Source: Nemertoderma westbladi (lineage: Eukaryota; Xenacoelomorpha; Nemertodermatida; Nemertodermatidae). From it: DNA of 64,000 nucleotides. The stretch is taken from NCBI GenBank assembly GCA_032718475.1, contig JAUCBJ010008124.1, positions 65,223-129,222 on the forward strand, read 5' to 3'. Positions 51,886 to 60,190 of this stretch are shown one piece after another; position 1 is the first letter of the stretch; each line of letters opens with the position of its first letter. Both the position numbers and the translations under genes were made by a program. The notes below the pieces were generated by a model that ran no database searches, was not told the DNA's origin, and was given only the letters and a program-made list of their open reading frames with translations.

Positions 51886-52108
51886 TATTGTTTAAAAATT
51901 AACATCTTCTCTAGCTTTGTTATTTACAATCCGCAAAACCATGAAGTTATATTGCTTAAGAGTTCTAAGGGGCGAGCCATGAGGCAAGATGTTTGAGGCT
52001 TATTTAGATATATTATTACTTAATTTGACCCCCCCCCAATCGGCATCTATTACGGCGTAGGCTATATCTTTTGCAGGGTCACAGAGTAGTCTGAAGTTCC
52101 CCAGTCTG

Positions 52109-52121
52109 CCGCTAGAGGGCG
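52109..52121 (+). promoter_or_regulatory. CTCF-like motif 2
   Basis: Second identical CCGCTAGAGGGCG, same strand, with similar flanks (AGTTCC before, TGT and A-rich after). The repeated block suggests a short duplicated sequence, perhaps a MITE end. Confidence 0.4.
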
Positions 52122-52228
52122 AAATGTCTTAAAGTGAAAACCATACGGTAGCCATGAATTGGTTACTAGGCAATAATACAAGCATTTTGCAACGTTAGGC
52201 CTATTGCTAACCAAACGAAAACTGCCCT

Positions 52229-52301
52229 GGTTCATGCGGGGATCGAACCCATGACATACGGGAGATGTGAATTCAACACAACCACTACACCAAGGTGGAA
52301 C
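52229..52301 (-). repeat. tRNA-like sequence (SINE head or tRNA pseudogene)
   Basis: On the minus strand there is an A-box TGGTGTAGTGGTT (52280-52292) and a B-box GGTTCGATCCC (52239-52249), about tRNA-spaced, with GTTC...GAAC able to pair at the ends over a 73-nt span. The anticodon and acceptor stems are poor, so a tRNA-derived SINE or pseudogene is likelier than a working tRNA. Confidence 0.6.
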
Positions 52302-52364
52302 AGTAACCTTCGAATTTGTTCGTTGACGTTCGAATTTGTAAGACTCACATTTAAGACCTGACAC

Positions 52365-52862
52365 AGACTATGCCTCACTGAGGCACTGAGGCATAGACTA
52401 TGACTCACTGAGGCATAGACTATGACTCACTGAGGCACTGAGGCATAGACTATGCCTCAGTGCCCTGAGGCATAGTCTATGCCTCAGTGAGGCATAGTCT
52501 ATGCCTCACTGCCTCAGTGAGGCATAGTCTATGCCTCACGTGAGGCATAGTCTATGCCTCACTGAGGCAGTGAGGCATAGTCTATGCCTCAGTGAGGCAT
52601 AGTCTATGCCTCAGTGAGGCATAGTCTATGCCTCACTGAGGCATAGTCTATGCCTCAGTGAGTCATAGTCTATGCCTCAGTGAGTCACATTCTATGCCTC
52701 AGTGCCTCAGTGAGTCATAGTCTATGCCTCAGTGCCTCAGTGAGGCATAGTCTATGCCTCAGTGAGTCATAGTCTATGCCTCAGTGCCCCAGTGAGGCAT
52801 AGTCTATGCCTCAGTGAGGCATAGTCTATGCCTCAGTGAGTCATAGTCTATGCCTCAGTGCC
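52365..52862. repeat. Palindromic array of TGAGGCATAGTCTATGCCTCA
   Basis: About 500 bp made almost only of the near-palindrome GAGGCATAG-(T/A)C-TATGCCTC joined by short CAGTG/CACTG links, in varied spacing. Any single strand can fold into many hairpins. Variants include GAGTCATAG and one GTCACATTC. Confidence 0.92.
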
Positions 52863-53223
52863 TAACGCCCTGATTTACAACAAACTGAAGCCTCTAGAAC
52901 AAAAACTGGGTTGCCAGATTCGCTGTCTAGTCGGTGATACGGACGGATTCTCTAATGCTAAGCGTAACTAATACACCACAGCTAACCTTTCAGGTGCGAG
53001 TACAGTGGTAAAGCCCATCCATAGTGAGATAACGTCGCACTAGCTCTCAAGGATAGTTATACTCACCATTCAAATATCCCTCGCAAACAACATCTAAAGT
53101 ATTCCACTTCAATGAAAAATATATAATGCAATATAACTCGAATATTTCTGTTTTTATAATATAAATAATAATTGTAGCATAAATTTATCATTTAACATAA
53201 ATATAATGTGAAAATTCACTTTA
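52863..53223. other. Non-coding spacer
   Basis: No gene or clear repeat recognised. Mixed-composition DNA at first, then AT-rich. Confidence 0.4.
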
Positions 53224-53740
53224 ACATAGAGTAACTAAACTAAACACAAAATAGGATAAACAGATGGTCACGGGTTCAATCCCTACTCCGCGACCAATAT
53301 AAAACCAACACAAAATAAGTTAAACATAGAATAACTAGAGTACCTAAACTAAACATAAAATAGGATAAACAGGTGGTCACATGTTCGATCCCTAGTCATA
53401 TCCCGTTTTATGGAAAATAAACAGGAGGCCATAGGTTCAATCCCTACTCGCGACCAATATACAACCAACACAAAATAAGTTAAACATAAAATAACTAGAG
53501 TACCTAAACTAAACATAAATTAGGAAAAACATATGCTCACAGGTTCGATCCCTATTCATATCCCGTTTTATGGAAAATAAACAGAAGGTCATGGGTTCAA
53601 TCCCTACTCGCGACCATTATAAAACCAACACAAAATAAGTTAAACCAGGGTTCGAGTCCTACTAATGCAATTATAAAAAGTAGGTAACACGGATGGTCAT
53701 GGATTCAAACCCTACTCACGGAAAAATAAAAACCAACACA
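53224..53740. repeat. 160-bp tandem repeat with tRNA T-arm-like sequences
   Basis: The word AACCAACACAAAATAAGTTA recurs at about 53303, 53463 and 53623, giving a 160-bp period, with a shorter last step. Each unit carries two T-arm/B-box-like words about 80 bp apart (GTTCGATCCC and GGTTCAATCCC) followed by CTACTCGCGACCA, so the unit looks like a dimer of tRNA-sized pieces. No A-box partner is evident. Confidence 0.8.
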
Positions 53741-53785
53741 AAATAAATAATATAGTAAACTTTCATGTATACCATAGTAAATAAA

Positions 53786-54292
53786 CTAATTTAATAATAA
53801 AGTTTGTAAAATAGATAATGATCCGGGGAATTCACCGGCAGGACACATGGAAACAATTTTATTACTATGAAATACACTGAAATATGCACGTCCTATATAT
53901 ATTCTAATCGCGCAAAATAATTCAGGGGTATAGCTAATAAATATTGCTTTATTATTAATTGTATGATGTCCACATTTTTTCATTAATAATTTAAAATTAA
54001 CACTTGGAAAAATAATAGTTCGTGTTTCGGTATTAAGTTTCAAATTTTGTAATTGCAAACCGATAGTTTGTTTTAAATAAAGCAATTCACTAGCTAAATT
54101 ATTGCACAGGCCTACAATTGTTACTGCGCCGCTGGGAAATAGCATTATAGTTGAATCGTCACCTTTGTAGATAAACATGTTTGGTTTTAAGCATCTTTGA
54201 CCTGTAATTTGCTGTGAAATTTTCTCTAGTTCAAATTTGGCAATGTTTTTTCCGGTAAACTGTTTATTGGTTAATTCTATTTTGATGCTCAA
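53786..54292 (-). CDS. TBP-like protein (two-repeat TATA-binding-protein fold), possible spliced exon
   Basis: 168 codons to the stop. The frame has no ATG at its beginning (TTG at 54292) but is open back to an acceptor-like ATTTCTAG, with an exon starting at 54301, so it is probably a downstream exon. Two similar halves resemble the TBP direct repeats: residues 1-80 with TIMLFPSGAVTIVGL (48-62), and 85-168 with YTPELF (121-126) followed by AYFSVFHSNKIVSM (136-149). The spacing from the P-E-L-F motif to the strand ending in a small-residue turn is that of TBP. The DNA-contacting aromatic residues cannot be judged by eye. If real, it would bind promoter DNA or mimic TBP. TBP homologues are known in some large DNA viruses; one in a Polinton-like element is unusual. 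Divergent; a remote-homology test is needed to settle it. Confidence 0.45.
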   Translation of the reverse strand: MSIKIELTNKQFTGKNIAKFELEKISQQITGQRCLKPNMFIYKGDDSTIMLFPSGAVTIVGLCNNLASELLYLKQTIGLQLQNLKLNTETRTIIFPSVNFKLLMKKCGHHTINNKAIFISYTPELFCAIRIYIGRAYFSVFHSNKIVSMCPAGEFPGSLSILQTLLLN

Positions 54293-54321
54293 TTTCTTAT
54301 TCTAGAAATTAAAATTAAATC

Positions 54322-55158
54322 CTATTGACCCGTTAAATAGGGGTTGCGTTGGGAACATGCAATCTCAATAGTTATTCGCTCGATGGCTATTATGCGCCAA
54401 CCCGAGCCGAGGCAGAGAAACACGCTTAACAGTTGATCGATACGATTGACGGCGCTAGAAAACCAGTTATTAAAGTCGCTATTATTTAGAATTTGATTAT
54501 TGTTACCGCTAGATTTAAAACAGAAAGATTCAATTTGAAATCCCTCGCTCGTTTCACGCTCCATTACGATGTTGATTGTAAGCCAGACTCTTAAAAAAGT
54601 TCCCATGGCACTACGTAAATGGCTACTAACGTGTTCTTGAATGTGTGGAAAATTTTCGTTTAATGTTAATTCAGCATCGAGTCTTGTTTCTGTGAGGTCG
54701 TTGTTATAGGTAAACAGTCGTCCGTGTGCGCTTCCGTTGGAGGGGGGTTGAAATGGATTGTTTGGGGAAATAGAATCTCGCGAAGTTGAAGGTTCATTAT
54801 TGGAGCCGCCGCCGCCGACTTGTTCTGGAGTAGAGTTGATGGGGGATGAGTGGGAGGTAGTCGGAGTTTTGCGTTTCCGCGAAAAAAGTCGAGTGTAGCA
54901 TTCATGCTCAGAAAAGGATGACAGGGTGAGCGAATCCCCGCAGCGGCAATCGGCTGGCTCGTTTACGTAACTAAATCCTGTTCCCCCCTGAGGACACGAA
55001 GCAAGATGGCCAACCAGCGTCTTCTTTTCCGAAGACCAAGTCGGACAGCAGTCGCATCGATATTGCACGAAATGAGTTTTAATATGGGATTTTAGATTAT
55101 CACTCCGCATCTCTTTGTCGCAGATGGGACAGCTAACTTTATTTGTTGATCTTGGCAT
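54322..55158 (-). CDS. Zinc-finger protein with GSGW module (N-terminal region of Polinton-type DNA polymerase?)
   Basis: 278 codons from an ATG just after an acceptor-like TATTTTTCTAG (exon start 55165). Three zinc-binding clusters: C10/C13/H25/H29, C35/C38/H51/C55, and C71/C73/H85/C87. Next comes a low-complexity Ser/Pro/Gly linker with RKRK (94-97), then a folded region (about 145-267) that ends in FLCLGSGWRI (GSGW 251-254) and IERITIEIA (259-267). In Polinton/adintovirus-type proteins a GSGW segment stands ahead of the family-B polymerase domain. Here the frame ends at YLTGQ and no exonuclease or polymerase motif follows, so it is either a truncated polymerase or a separate protein. The TBP-like exon starts 20 bp downstream. 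Confidence 0.5.
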   Translation of the reverse strand: MPRSTNKVSCPICDKEMRSDNLKSHIKTHFVQYRCDCCPTWSSEKKTLVGHLASCPQGGTGFSYVNEPADCRCGDSLTLSSFSEHECYTRLFSRKRKTPTTSHSSPINSTPEQVGGGGSNNEPSTSRDSISPNNPFQPPSNGSAHGRLFTYNNDLTETRLDAELTLNENFPHIQEHVSSHLRSAMGTFLRVWLTINIVMERETSEGFQIESFCFKSSGNNNQILNNSDFNNWFSSAVNRIDQLLSVFLCLGSGWRIIAIERITIEIACSQRNPYLTGQ

Positions 55159-55165
55159 CTTGAAT

Positions 55166-55870
55166 CTAGAAAAATACGTTGATTATTTATAAAAAATAAA
55201 AAATACTGTATACGTGCTAAAAATAAAGTAAAACAGTGGATATTAATCGGTTACTAGGCAACAATACTGTGTTTGTATAGTTAGGCCTATTGCTGTATTG
55301 TAGCAATCAGTCAGTGAAACATAAAGCAGACAGTCGGCAGTGTCTAGTGTGGTAGTGTTAGTGTACCAGCGGTCAGATAGTGGCGATAACCAAGACACAA
55401 TAGCGATGCCAGTTATTATTCGTGGAAAGAGGGTCTATAAACAGCAGTCAGTCAGTGCAGTAGTGCTAGTGATATAGTCTGCTACAAGTCAGACGTACCG
55501 GTAGCGTTAACCAATAGAAATCAACGATAGGCTTAGCTAATCGCTGTGTGAGATCTCAGTTAGTCAGTAGGATATATAGTGAAAACTGCAGTATTCATTG
55601 TTGTTCAGTAGGGTCTATATCGTTACTACAGTGGCACTAGGCTAACTCGAATGATGCGGTACCGGTAGTTGGGTAGACAAGCAGATAGACACATTTAGGC
55701 CTAATGAGCGAATGCTTCGATCATGGTTTAGGCTATCGGTACCACCGCAGTCTGACAGTAATTAATAGTGAGCCTACTGCAATACTGTTGTACTGGTAGA
55801 TAATAAATGTAAATTGTTTGCTAGCGGCATCGATAGTACCGTCAGATGGTGGAAGGCAGATTTTACTTAC
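55166..55870 (-). other. Putative intron of the minus-strand gene
   Basis: Bounded on the minus strand by a GTAAGTAAAA donor (acttac at 55865-55870) and the TATTTTTCTAG acceptor (ct at 55166-55167). No coding frame of note. Words TAGTGCTAGTG and CAGTCAGTGCAG recur. Confidence 0.45.
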
Positions 55871-56059
55871 GGTATTAGTAAATATTCACGGAAAGAAGAA
55901 GTTTGGATGTTCGCGAAGAAGTTGGTTGACGTGGACGACGAGAGAGTTTATTAATCGATAGAACGGAATGATATCGGAAATTAGAAATAATGGAATATTA
56001 CGCGGCGGATATGCGGAAAGTTTGTTGTCGACGATGAGCAATAGCACGGCGAAATGATA
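55871..56059 (-). other. Putative leader exon, copy 1
   Basis: 189 bp that on the minus strand starts after CTTATTTTTCTAG (ct at 56060-56061) and ends before GTAAGTAAAA. It is a diverged copy of 56294-56489. Stop codons interrupt the longest shared frame, so it is probably untranslated leader. Splicing is inferred from the consensus sites. Confidence 0.45.
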
Positions 56060-56293
56060 CTAGAAAAATAAGATGATTATTTGTAAAAAGATAAAAAATA
56101 CTGTAAGCAGATAGGCGGATGTAAGCCTATTGATCGAATGCTTCGATCACGGTTTAGGCTATCGGTACCACCGCAGTCTGACAGTAATTAATAATGAGCC
56201 TACTGCAATACTGTTGTACCGGTAGACATTAAATGTAAATTGTTTGCTAGCGGCGTCGAAAGTATAGCTAGATGGAAGGCAGATTTTACTTAC

Positions 56294-56489
56294 GGTGTTA
56301 GTAAATATTCACGGAAAGAAGAAGTTTGGAAGTTCGGTGGCGATGAGGAAGTTGGTTGACGTGGACGACGAGAGAGTTTATCAACCGATAGAACGGAATG
56401 GTATCGGAAATTAGAAATATTGAAATATTACGCGGTGGATACGCGGAAAGTTTGTTGTCGACGATGAGCGAAAACGCGGCGAAATGACA
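56294..56489 (-). other. Putative leader exon, copy 2 (first exon)
   Basis: Second copy of the same 190-bp segment, with a GTAAGTAAAA donor at 56288-56293. Unlike copy 1 it has no acceptor before it, so it could contain the transcription start. The duplication extends past the exon into the intron, to about 55690 in copy 1 and about 56115 in copy 2. Confidence 0.45.
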
Positions 56490-57332
56490 ATAATACAACT
56501 CTACAAGTGGGTTGTTGACTGATGATAACAAATAAATATTCTTAAATAAATAATATTAAATTCGAAAACAAAATAATGGTAAATGATGTTAATCGTAACT
56601 TGCAATTGAAATAATGATCTAATAAATTGGTGGGGACTTATTAAATAGTAATTCGGTTAGTAGGGGAGGCCCTTGTCTCTTAAATGAGCCAATCAGAGCG
56701 CAGCAGCAGAAATGAAGCCCGCTGATTGGCTGTTCATGCATAAGCGGTTACCAGGGCAACTTCTCGTGTTGATGAATCTATTAGAAAACTCTTGTAAGCA
56801 TCTTGACTAATTATATTGAGTTGGCTGTATAACAGAAGCAGGTCTGGTGCAAAGGAAAGGGATTAGTAGAGAGGAATGCGTGATTAGAGGCGCTTCATTG
56901 TTATGATAGGGGCTGCCTGGATATAGGAAAGGGACAAAGCGACGTCGGCTATAGTGGGAACAATGGAGGGCCGCTAGAGCATTAGCCTTGGGCGACATAG
57001 GGATTTGCTGTAGTCAAGGCCGCGATGGGATTATTAGTGAGTCATCGAAGGGACTGCTAACAGACGGGATCGCTCATTTATATTTGCCTTGGGGTATACG
57101 TGTAGATTCACTGCCTGTTGTATCTAGTTAATGAATAATGATGGCAGAGGAGGGGCCCCCCGCCGATGAACGTAGTTGATAGTTGCCAGTAGGGAGCCGT
57201 ATACCATAGCCATTATAAAGTTAAAAATAGATATTATGTCATAGTGATCTCGTTGGTAATATAAAAACTAATTAATCTAAAAATAGAAATCAATGTATAA
57301 AGTAAAAGTAATATAAACAATTAATTAATTTA
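56490..57332. promoter_or_regulatory. Upstream region of the minus-strand genes, no gene seen
   Basis: 843 bp between the first putative exon and the right inverted repeat. Presumed promoter region by position. No recognised coding frame; a 63-codon minus frame at 56807-56998 has no familiar features. Confidence 0.35.
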
Positions 57333-57765
57333 AAATAAAGTACAAATGAATAAATAAAGTAAAATAAAGTACAAATAATTAATTAAAATTAAATATAAAT
57401 AAATAGGTATTAATGAATAAAAGAGCTGCGGTGTCACTTATGACACCCTCTTCCCCCTTCTCTGCGACAGTTGGACATCACTGATGACCCATTGTGTGTC
57501 AGGGCGCTAATCAGTCTGATTAATTAGGATAATCAATTAAACCCTAATTAGGAGTCATATGACACCTGTTAGGGTTTAATTATACTAATTAATTGATGAC
57601 ACCTGTCAATTAGGGTCTAATTAGCCTAATTGGGAGGTGTCACCCAGACAGTCTGGCGCCAATGACACCCAATGACACCCATAGGGTGATAATTGGGTGT
57701 CATATGACACCCAATGGGTGTCAGTTAGGTCCAACTGTCACAGAGAGGAGGAAGACCCTACTACT
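57333..57765 (-). repeat. Right terminal inverted repeat
   Basis: Inverse copy of 51207-51639, with no differences noticed. It ends CCCTACTACT. The matching 24-bp palindrome is at 57692-57715. The sequence directly outside is the start of a tandem-repeat unit. Confidence 0.9.
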
Positions 57766-58720
57766 ATCGTTTGCGCAGCAAAACCAATCGAATATTTGGA
57801 TTCCCCGTATCAATATTAACAGTATAAAATGCACCTTAACCGTCCAGAGTCAAAAATTAAAAAGTTATTAGTTATAAATCATTTATCATATTCTGGCCCT
57901 TTTTGGACCCCTTTGCCTACATATTTTTTGTACCCCCATTCGATAGGAATGTAGCCCCTGTGGTCTTTTACGCCTTCCGAAAAAGAATTGGCAGAATCCT
58001 ACTAGCGTTTTCGAATTAAAAATTTCGGAAATATTAATTATATATAAAAGACGGACAAAAACGGAAAATTTACGGCCCCTTTTTCCACCCGAAATATTAA
58101 TAAATATATTACCCCCATTCGATACGATAGTAGTACCACTCTTTCCCTATCCACCCCCGTTACTTTCGTCTCCGTACGATTAATACTAGCCGAGTTATAG
58201 CGGATCCCGCAAAGTCATTTTGTCCGTTTTCTCGACTTTGACGGACATTAGCCGGTAAACCATCGACTTAATTTTTAAACCAAAAATATGTGAAATCTAA
58301 TTTTTAGACCCTCTTTCGATTCCGGGCGACGTCTAGCGGGTAGGGGCGATATTTAATTTTTTTTACATAGACCCTAATGGTGAATTCGCGTGAAGAAAAC
58401 GGACAATTGTCCGTCATGTCCGTCAAAACGATAGATTCGCTAAAAGCTCTGAAGAATCTTATTTTTTTGGCATTACGCGTCCCCCCTGGAAAAATCGAGA
58501 AAATCGTACGGCTGGAAATAGGTCGAATGGGGGGGGAACACCGTTTTCGCAGTAACTACGCGTCCAGTATGTAGACTGCGTCCTTTAGAGGGGCGGCGAA
58601 TTCACCTCACTCAACGCCGCCCTTACTGAATGTTTTTAAAAGATATTTCTTCCCACCAAGGTGGACCCAAAATGAAGTTATACTTAAAGAAAGACTACGA
58701 TGTAAAGGGAAAAGCGTGGA

Positions 58721-58740
58721 GGGGGGGGGGGGGGGGGGGG
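58721..58740 (+). repeat. Run of 20 G in unit 1
   Basis: Uninterrupted G tract, matched by 19 G at 61696-61714 in unit 2. It could form a G-quadruplex and is a likely place for length errors in sequencing. Confidence 0.9.
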
Positions 58741-59247
58741 TATGCGTCGAATGACACGAGGGGAGACGAACTGGAGTCGTTAATTTTATATTACTCGAAA
58801 TTGTATGTAATATATTATCGCTCCCAGTCTACACTCGTTCTATATACCGGTAACCCATTAATATTAATATATACTACTCAGTCGTTTGTACATAATACGA
58901 AGTCTGTAAGTTATAGTCACTGAAACATTTCAGCTCGGAAATTATAATATATGAATCAAGGATGTCTCTCTTATGATCTACATAGAATAAATATGGTTAT
59001 TGATACTGTTACATTGTGATAATGGATTCTAGGTTTCTTTCACTGGTAAATCCGTATAAATTTTGAAGTAATAAAATTTAATTACAGAACCATTGTTCGA
59101 AGATCAGCATTATTCATACCAGTCATTGCTTAGAAATTTTACAGGATAATATTGTTAATCTGACTTAAGTTTTTTAGGTTGAACAAAGTCTACATAGTAA
59201 ACAACAGGTCCTCCAAAGAGTGTGTCTTTGTTATATTATATCATGAA

Positions 59248-59295
59248 GGGGGAAGTTAGATTCACTGCATAAATGCAGTTTATCTAACTTCCCCC
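59248..59295 (+). other. 48-nt hairpin in unit 1
   Basis: GGGGGAAGTTAGAT pairs with ATCTAACTTCCCCC, with an inner ACTGCAT/ATGCAGT arm separated by a 2-nt mismatch on each side: 21 of 23 positions pair. It is identical in unit 2. It could be the tip of a foldback insertion or a structured RNA; its role is unknown. Confidence 0.8.
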
Positions 59296-60118
59296 AAATA
59301 TCCACTGATGATTAAAATTGAAGCAATATATTAAGTCCGAAAAGGTTCGAGTTTTTTAATAAATTGTCTGGTCCATTTGTTATCTGATCTCTATTTATTG
59401 TTTAAAGTTCATTTAAGATCACACTGGTTTTTAGAATATTACAACCTTATTTATTATTAATTTATACAATCGAACCCTTATAAGGACCGGTTATTTGTAC
59501 ACATACTCTTAATGCGCTCAGTAAGGTCCAAACAACATATTAATATGAAAATAAATTATCTGCAACGAAAAGAACCCAATAATACACCATTTGACCTTAT
59601 TAAAAAAAATTGCACATTTGCACCCATATTTGCACAAGTGCACTTTAGCGGATCCTAAAGGTGGTTCCTATTTAACACACTTATGTCTATTCTCTACCGA
59701 TCTACGATGGTGCATGATCCAGTGTCAGTCGCTAAAAGTGTCAAAAATCCAATTTAATAAATCGCGACATTTGCGATTTTGGACCATATTCATGGACAGT
59801 TTAAGTCACTTTATAGACATAAAAAGATAAACAAATGTTAAGATTATAGTTAGAAATCACTCCAAACTACATTTTAACCCAAGTAATAACATTCTACGAT
59901 CAATAGAACTGGAAATAATAGTGTTTGAAATATCGAAAAAATGTTCACTATTTAAGTGCATTTTGCACTAAGTGCACATGCGTCTTCTCCCAAGTTTTAT
60001 CCTATTTCACACACTACAATCTATCCTCTATCCAATGAAAAAAGTTTCAGATTAAACGGCCCTGTAGAACCGAAGTTATTTATGTTTAAAAATAGTCACT
60101 CGAAAATTTCCAATTCAC

Positions 60119-60190
60119 TTGGTCACATAGTCTAGTGGTTATCAATCACCTTAATGAAACCTAAGTTCGTGGGTACGAAATCCAATATTG
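60119..60190 (+). repeat. tRNA-like remnant in unit 1
   Basis: An A-box-like TAGTCTAGTGGTTA (60128-60141) is followed about 30 bp later by a degenerate B-box, GGTACGAAATCC (60172-60183). The 5' part resembles a Glu/Asp tRNA. Stems are poor, so it is a pseudogene or SINE relic. Confidence 0.5.

Larger units (their letters stand above)
51207..57765 (-). mobile_element. Polinton/Maverick-like element with 433-bp inverted repeats, internally reduced
   Basis: 6,559 bp bounded by inverted repeats that read AGTAGTAGGGTC inward from each end. AG...CT termini with TIRs of hundreds of base pairs are typical of Polintons (usually 15-20 kb). Inside, on the minus strand, are a zinc-finger protein with a GSGW module like the region ahead of Polinton-type DNA polymerase, and a TBP-like frame. 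The polymerase core, integrase, protease, ATPase and capsid genes were not found, so it would be a reduced, non-autonomous derivative or a different lineage. The expected 6-bp target duplication is not found: TGTGTC lies on the left and ATCGTT on the right. Old virus-related origin is inference. Confidence 0.55.

Noticed and set aside
52229-52301. Functional tRNA gene
   Set aside because: A- and B-boxes are good, but the acceptor and anticodon stems do not pair well. Kept only as a tRNA-derived repeat.
52062-52364. 100-codon minus-strand frame
   Set aside because: It covers the tRNA-like sequence and a CTCF-like motif and has no protein features.
56298-56531. 77-codon minus-strand frame
   Set aside because: It overlaps the putative first exon and is interrupted by stops in the duplicated copy, so it is better explained as untranslated leader.
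58377-58574. 65-codon frame shared by the 3 kb repeat units (also 61352-61549)
   Set aside because: All differences seen between the two copies change amino acids (L/S, M/L, T/P, G/R), so there is no sign of protein conservation.
58630-58923. Frame with a poly-Gly stretch in the 3 kb unit (also 61691-61921)
   Set aside because: The Gly run is the G tract. Its length differs between units (20 and 19), which shifts the frame.
59591-59830. 79-codon frame shared by the 3 kb repeat units (also 62565-62804)
   Set aside because: The five base differences between copies all change the amino acid and none are silent, which argues against a selected protein.
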